Below are positions 6,710 to 8,633 of a DNA stretch of 8,633 nucleotides, in pieces (position 1 is the first letter of the stretch; each line of letters starts with the position of its first letter). Below the pieces are notes generated by a model that searched no databases, was not told the DNA's origin, and was given only the letters and a program-made list of their open reading frames with translations. The translations under genes and the position numbers were made by a program. Source of the stretch: a bacterium (GTDB taxonomy: Bacteria; Desulfobacterota; S145-22); assembly GCA_027073795.1 (NCBI GenBank), contig JALTEW010000193.1:1-8633 (forward strand), in the 5' to 3' direction.

Positions 6710-7276
6710 GTGTTGCGAAGGGGGTTGATTCTTCTCGTTTCACTGATGGTGGCGAGTGTGGCTATCCGTGCAGTTAGCGCGCTTCACCTTATCAAGGCTT
6801 CAAGGATTCCGAATGCCTTGGTGGTGCCAGCCGTGGCACAGGCGAAGGAAAAAACGCTCAAAAAAACGGAAAATTCTCCCCGAAAGGTCTCCAAGATAGG
6901 TGTTTTAGATGTAAAGGCAAAAGAACTCAGATTCCGAGAGGAACAGATAAGTCAGGAAGAGGCAAACCTGCGCGCCCTCAAGAAGAATATTGAGACCAAG
7001 ATACAACAACTGAAGGCTCTTGAGGCAAAGGTCAACAAGTTACTGAAAGAGCGGGACGAGCGGGAGGAAAAGCGTCTCGTCCAGTTGGCAAGGGTTTTTG
7101 AGTCCACCCCTCCAGAGCAGGCAGGCCCCCTTCTGAGTAAACTTGACGTCAAGACGGCTGCCGAGATTCTCTACCGAATGAATGGACGGAAGGCCGGTAA
7201 GATCTGGGGATATGTCAATGCAGACCGCGCCGTAAAAATCAGCGAAGAACTGACGAAGCTAAAAGATAATAAATAG
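6710..7276 (+). CDS. MotE/YlxF-like membrane-anchored coiled-coil protein with MgtE_N-like domain
   Basis: The 188-residue product has a short basic N-terminus and one membrane segment (about residues 5-25, GLILLVSLMVASVAI). A variable linker (28-62) and a charged coiled coil (about 66-126) follow. The C-terminal helical domain (123-185) contains TPPEQAGPLLSKLDVKTAAE and ILYRMNGRKAGKIWGYVN. The last part resembles the MgtE intracellular N domain seen in MotE of alphaproteobacteria (chaperone of MotC) and YlxF of Bacillus subtilis. In B. subtilis ylxF lies right after fliJ, the same place as here. The topology suggests that the coiled coil lies in the periplasm. Start is GTG directly after the fliJ stop, with AAGGAG at 6698-6703. 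The function is not settled; a role in flagellar assembly or stator placement is inferred from context. Confidence 0.8.
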   Translation: MLRRGLILLVSLMVASVAIRAVSALHLIKASRIPNALVVPAVAQAKEKTLKKTENSPRKVSKIGVLDVKAKELRFREEQISQEEANLRALKKNIETKIQQLKALEAKVNKLLKERDEREEKRLVQLARVFESTPPEQAGPLLSKLDVKTAAEILYRMNGRKAGKIWGYVNADRAVKISEELTKLKDNK

Positions 7277-7322
7277 CCGATTCTGGAAAACATGCAGCCT
7301 ATTGAAGTCATGTCTAATTCTG

Positions 7323-8330
7323 TTATAAGAATTTTACCACCACCCACCTTTGTAGCGGCGTAGGAATCTTCTCCTTCATGGGAAAAGAGGATACCCAAGC
7401 AGGAACAATGGGAGGCTGGCCCATTCTTTTCAAGATCCTCACGCCCCCCTTTGGGTCTAAAAGATATCTCAGGAAGGCCATGGCGCCTGCCCTGTTTTTT
7501 GCGTTCTTGAGGATGGTTACGCCATAGGTAATGGCCTTCCCTGTCTTTTCTATTTTGGCCCCTGGTTTTTTACCTGAGATCTCCACACTCGCCTTTTCAT
7601 AGAAGTTGTTGTAATCAGTATGACCCAGATTGATCTTGTCGGGAAGACGGACAAATTTTAGCCCATGCTGTACGGCCACGGAGCGGTATTCCCATGCGTA
7701 GTCCATGTCCCCTGTCTGCAACAAGACAACGAGTTCAACCGACTTGGGCCTGATATTTTTCAGGGGGCGATTTCTCAGGAGGGCCTTGTATAGCCCCATT
7801 ACATGGTAATACCTTTCCGCGAGCTGCATCACCATCAGGGCGCGATATCCGCACGGGTCAGCATTCGGATCGGACTGCCCCCAGACAACCCTTTTGTCTT
7901 GTAAGATCTTGTACCAGTTTCCAGCCGATATCTTTTCATGAAGCCGGCTTTTATTCGTGTAACAGATAACCATCTGGTTGCTCGCAAAGCGGATGTTGAA
8001 ATCAGCGTATCGGGGAATGAGAAACTTATCGATCACCGAATCATCCGCGGAAATCATGATGTCACAAGGACGCTTCAGGTCGACGATCTTTCGGGCGCAG
8101 GTTCGGCTTCCCGCCGCCTCCCGAACAATATCGGCCCCGGGATGGGCCGCCTCAAAGGCCTTCTCCATTTTATACAGGGGGAGGGTTAGGCTTCCCGCGT
8201 GGAAAATAATTATCTTCCCCTTTATTTTTGAAACCTTAGCCTGTGCCCTCGCAAGTGATGGGGCCAAAGCAAAAGAAAAAACAAGCAAAACCAGCGCTAA
8301 AAAGAGAAAAACCCCTTTTACCTTTTTCAT
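7323..8330 (-). CDS. wtpA: Tungstate/molybdate ABC transporter substrate-binding protein (WtpA family)
   Basis: This is a periplasmic protein that captures tungstate or molybdate and delivers it to an ABC permease. With the ATG at 8330 the precursor has 335 residues. It starts MKKVKG, then a hydrophobic core and LAPSLARA, a classical signal peptide cut near residue 29-31. The mature part shows the WtpA pattern: HAGSL (44-48), EAAGSRTCARKI (71-82), DIMISADDSVIDKFLIPRYA, GQSDPNADPCGYRALM (151-166), IRPKSVEL and DYAWEYRSVAVQHGL (210-224). In WtpA-type structures a Glu and an Asp complete an octahedral metal site; Glu214 and Asp158 are the probable equivalents (inferred). GTG codons at 8333 and 8336 are also in frame and lie closer to the Shine-Dalgarno. 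It follows a Mop-domain ATPase gene, which supports the assignment. Preference for tungstate over molybdate cannot be read from sequence. Confidence 0.93.
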   Translation of the reverse strand: MKKVKGVFLFLALVLLVFSFALAPSLARAQAKVSKIKGKIIIFHAGSLTLPLYKMEKAFEAAHPGADIVREAAGSRTCARKIVDLKRPCDIMISADDSVIDKFLIPRYADFNIRFASNQMVICYTNKSRLHEKISAGNWYKILQDKRVVWGQSDPNADPCGYRALMVMQLAERYYHVMGLYKALLRNRPLKNIRPKSVELVVLLQTGDMDYAWEYRSVAVQHGLKFVRLPDKINLGHTDYNNFYEKASVEISGKKPGAKIEKTGKAITYGVTILKNAKNRAGAMAFLRYLLDPKGGVRILKRMGQPPIVPAWVSSFPMKEKIPTPLQRWVVVKFL

Positions 8331-8340
8331 CACCACACTA

Positions 8341-8348
8341 TCCTCCTT
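8341..8348 (-). promoter_or_regulatory. Ribosome binding site of wtpA
   Basis: On the minus strand this reads AAGGAGGA, a near-perfect Shine-Dalgarno. AGGAGG (8342-8347) lies 5, 8 and 11 bases before the successive in-frame codons GTG (8336), GTG (8333) and ATG (8330), so spacing alone favours one of the GTGs while codon strength favours the ATG. The product differs by at most two residues in the signal peptide. Confidence 0.7.
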
Positions 8349-8363
8349 ATCTTTCTCCTTTTT

Positions 8364-8633
8364 CTAAAACATATGAACGGCGGATGCCTTAAAGGTAATA
8401 TTTGCTATCTCCCCATTTTTCAACCCCATGTCTTCAAGGGACTGTTTGGTTATCATCACGTTGAATGGGATACCCACATCCACGGTTACTTTGGCAATTG
8501 CTCCGGAATTCGTTATTTTTATGATTTTTCCCCTCAGAGAGTTTCTGGCGCTGGATTTAAAGGGTTGTTTGGAAATCAAGATTTCCTCCGGTCTAATGGA
8601 AATAAACGCATCTCCTGACCTGCAATTAGCGGA
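8364..8633 (-). CDS. Tungstate/molybdate ABC transporter ATP-binding protein, C-terminal fragment with Mop/TOBE domain (WtpC/ModC-like)
   Basis: The frame is open from the window edge (8633) to the TAG at 8364-8366 and gives 89 residues; the gene starts outside the window. The visible part reads FISIRPEEILIS, the link found after the nucleotide-binding domain of CysA/ModC/WtpC ATPases. A single Mop-type domain follows: SSARNSLRGKIIKITNSGAI, a VTVDVG strand, ITKQSLEDMGLKNG and a terminal FKASAVHM. Mop domains bind molybdate or tungstate and inhibit transport when cell levels are high. The Walker motifs would lie upstream and are not visible. A TTG at 8579 is an internal codon, so this is not a free 71-residue Mop protein. 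ModE also carries Mop domains, but the RPEEI segment points to the ATPase. It precedes wtpA by 33 bases on the same strand and is probably co-transcribed with it. Confidence 0.83.
   Translation of the reverse strand, partial: SANCRSGDAFISIRPEEILISKQPFKSSARNSLRGKIIKITNSGAIAKVTVDVGIPFNVMITKQSLEDMGLKNGEIANITFKASAVHMF

Noticed and set aside
7316..7333. Inverted repeat AATTCT-GTTATA-AGAATT at the 3' end of wtpA, possible bidirectional terminator
   Set aside because: The stem is only six mostly A/T pairs with no good T run, so it is too weak to call a terminator.
7978..8367. A 129-residue open frame on the plus strand antisense to wtpA
   Set aside because: It lies entirely opposite a well-supported WtpA gene, has no recognisable domain, and is rich in residues expected from the reverse complement of a signal peptide and its flanks.
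8364..8579. A free-standing 71-residue Mop protein starting at TTG 8579
   Set aside because: The frame stays open to the window edge and encodes the FISIRPEEI link typical of ABC ATPases, so the TTG is an internal codon.

Overview
The window carries the core of a flagellar basal-body and export operon on the plus strand (about 1-7276). It is followed by the tail of a tungstate/molybdate ABC-transporter locus on the minus strand (7323-8633). Both gene sets are intact as far as they can be seen, and I found no frameshifted genes, mobile elements, RNA genes or CRISPR arrays. The moderate base composition, a sigma-54 type flagellar promoter, an NtrC-family regulator beside flgB, and a WtpA-type oxyanion-binding protein (common in anaerobes with tungsten or molybdenum enzymes) suggest a flagellated anaerobic bacterium, perhaps in the Desulfobacterota (former Deltaproteobacteria). 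That taxonomic guess is inference only.

Region 1 (1-320): the C-terminal end of a sigma-54-dependent response regulator (FlrC/FleR-like Fis-type helix-turn-helix), then a 75-base gap. The gap holds a good -24/-12 promoter (258-275) and a strong ribosome binding site for flgB. The regulator may therefore sit directly upstream of one of its own targets.

Region 2 (321-7276): flgB-flgC-fliE-fliF-fliG-fliH-fliI-fliJ and a MotE/YlxF-like gene, all in one direction. Spacing is tight: zero-base junctions at flgB/flgC and fliJ/motE-like, a 4-base overlap at fliG/fliH, and a 1-base overlap at fliI/fliJ. FlgB and FlgC are proximal rod subunits, and FliE joins the rod to the MS ring. FliF is the MS ring and FliG the rotor switch protein on it. 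FliH, FliI and FliJ form the cytoplasmic ATPase complex of the type III export apparatus. The last gene encodes a membrane-anchored coiled-coil protein with an MgtE_N-like domain; its position after fliJ matches ylxF of Bacillus subtilis. Several genes start with GTG or TTG.

Region 3 (7277-8633): after a 46-base convergent gap, the minus strand reads wtpC-like (ATPase C-terminus, cut by the window edge) and then wtpA (periplasmic tungstate/molybdate-binding protein). Hook genes such as fliK, flgD and flgE, which often follow here in other genomes, are absent, so the flagellar operon appears to end at the motE-like gene.

The gene content is well known. The points most worth a second look are the sigma-54 promoter, an unusual charged linker in FliG where a conserved helix is expected, a matching departure in the FliF C-terminal peptide, and the little-studied motE-like gene. 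I see no evidence for a wholly new system.
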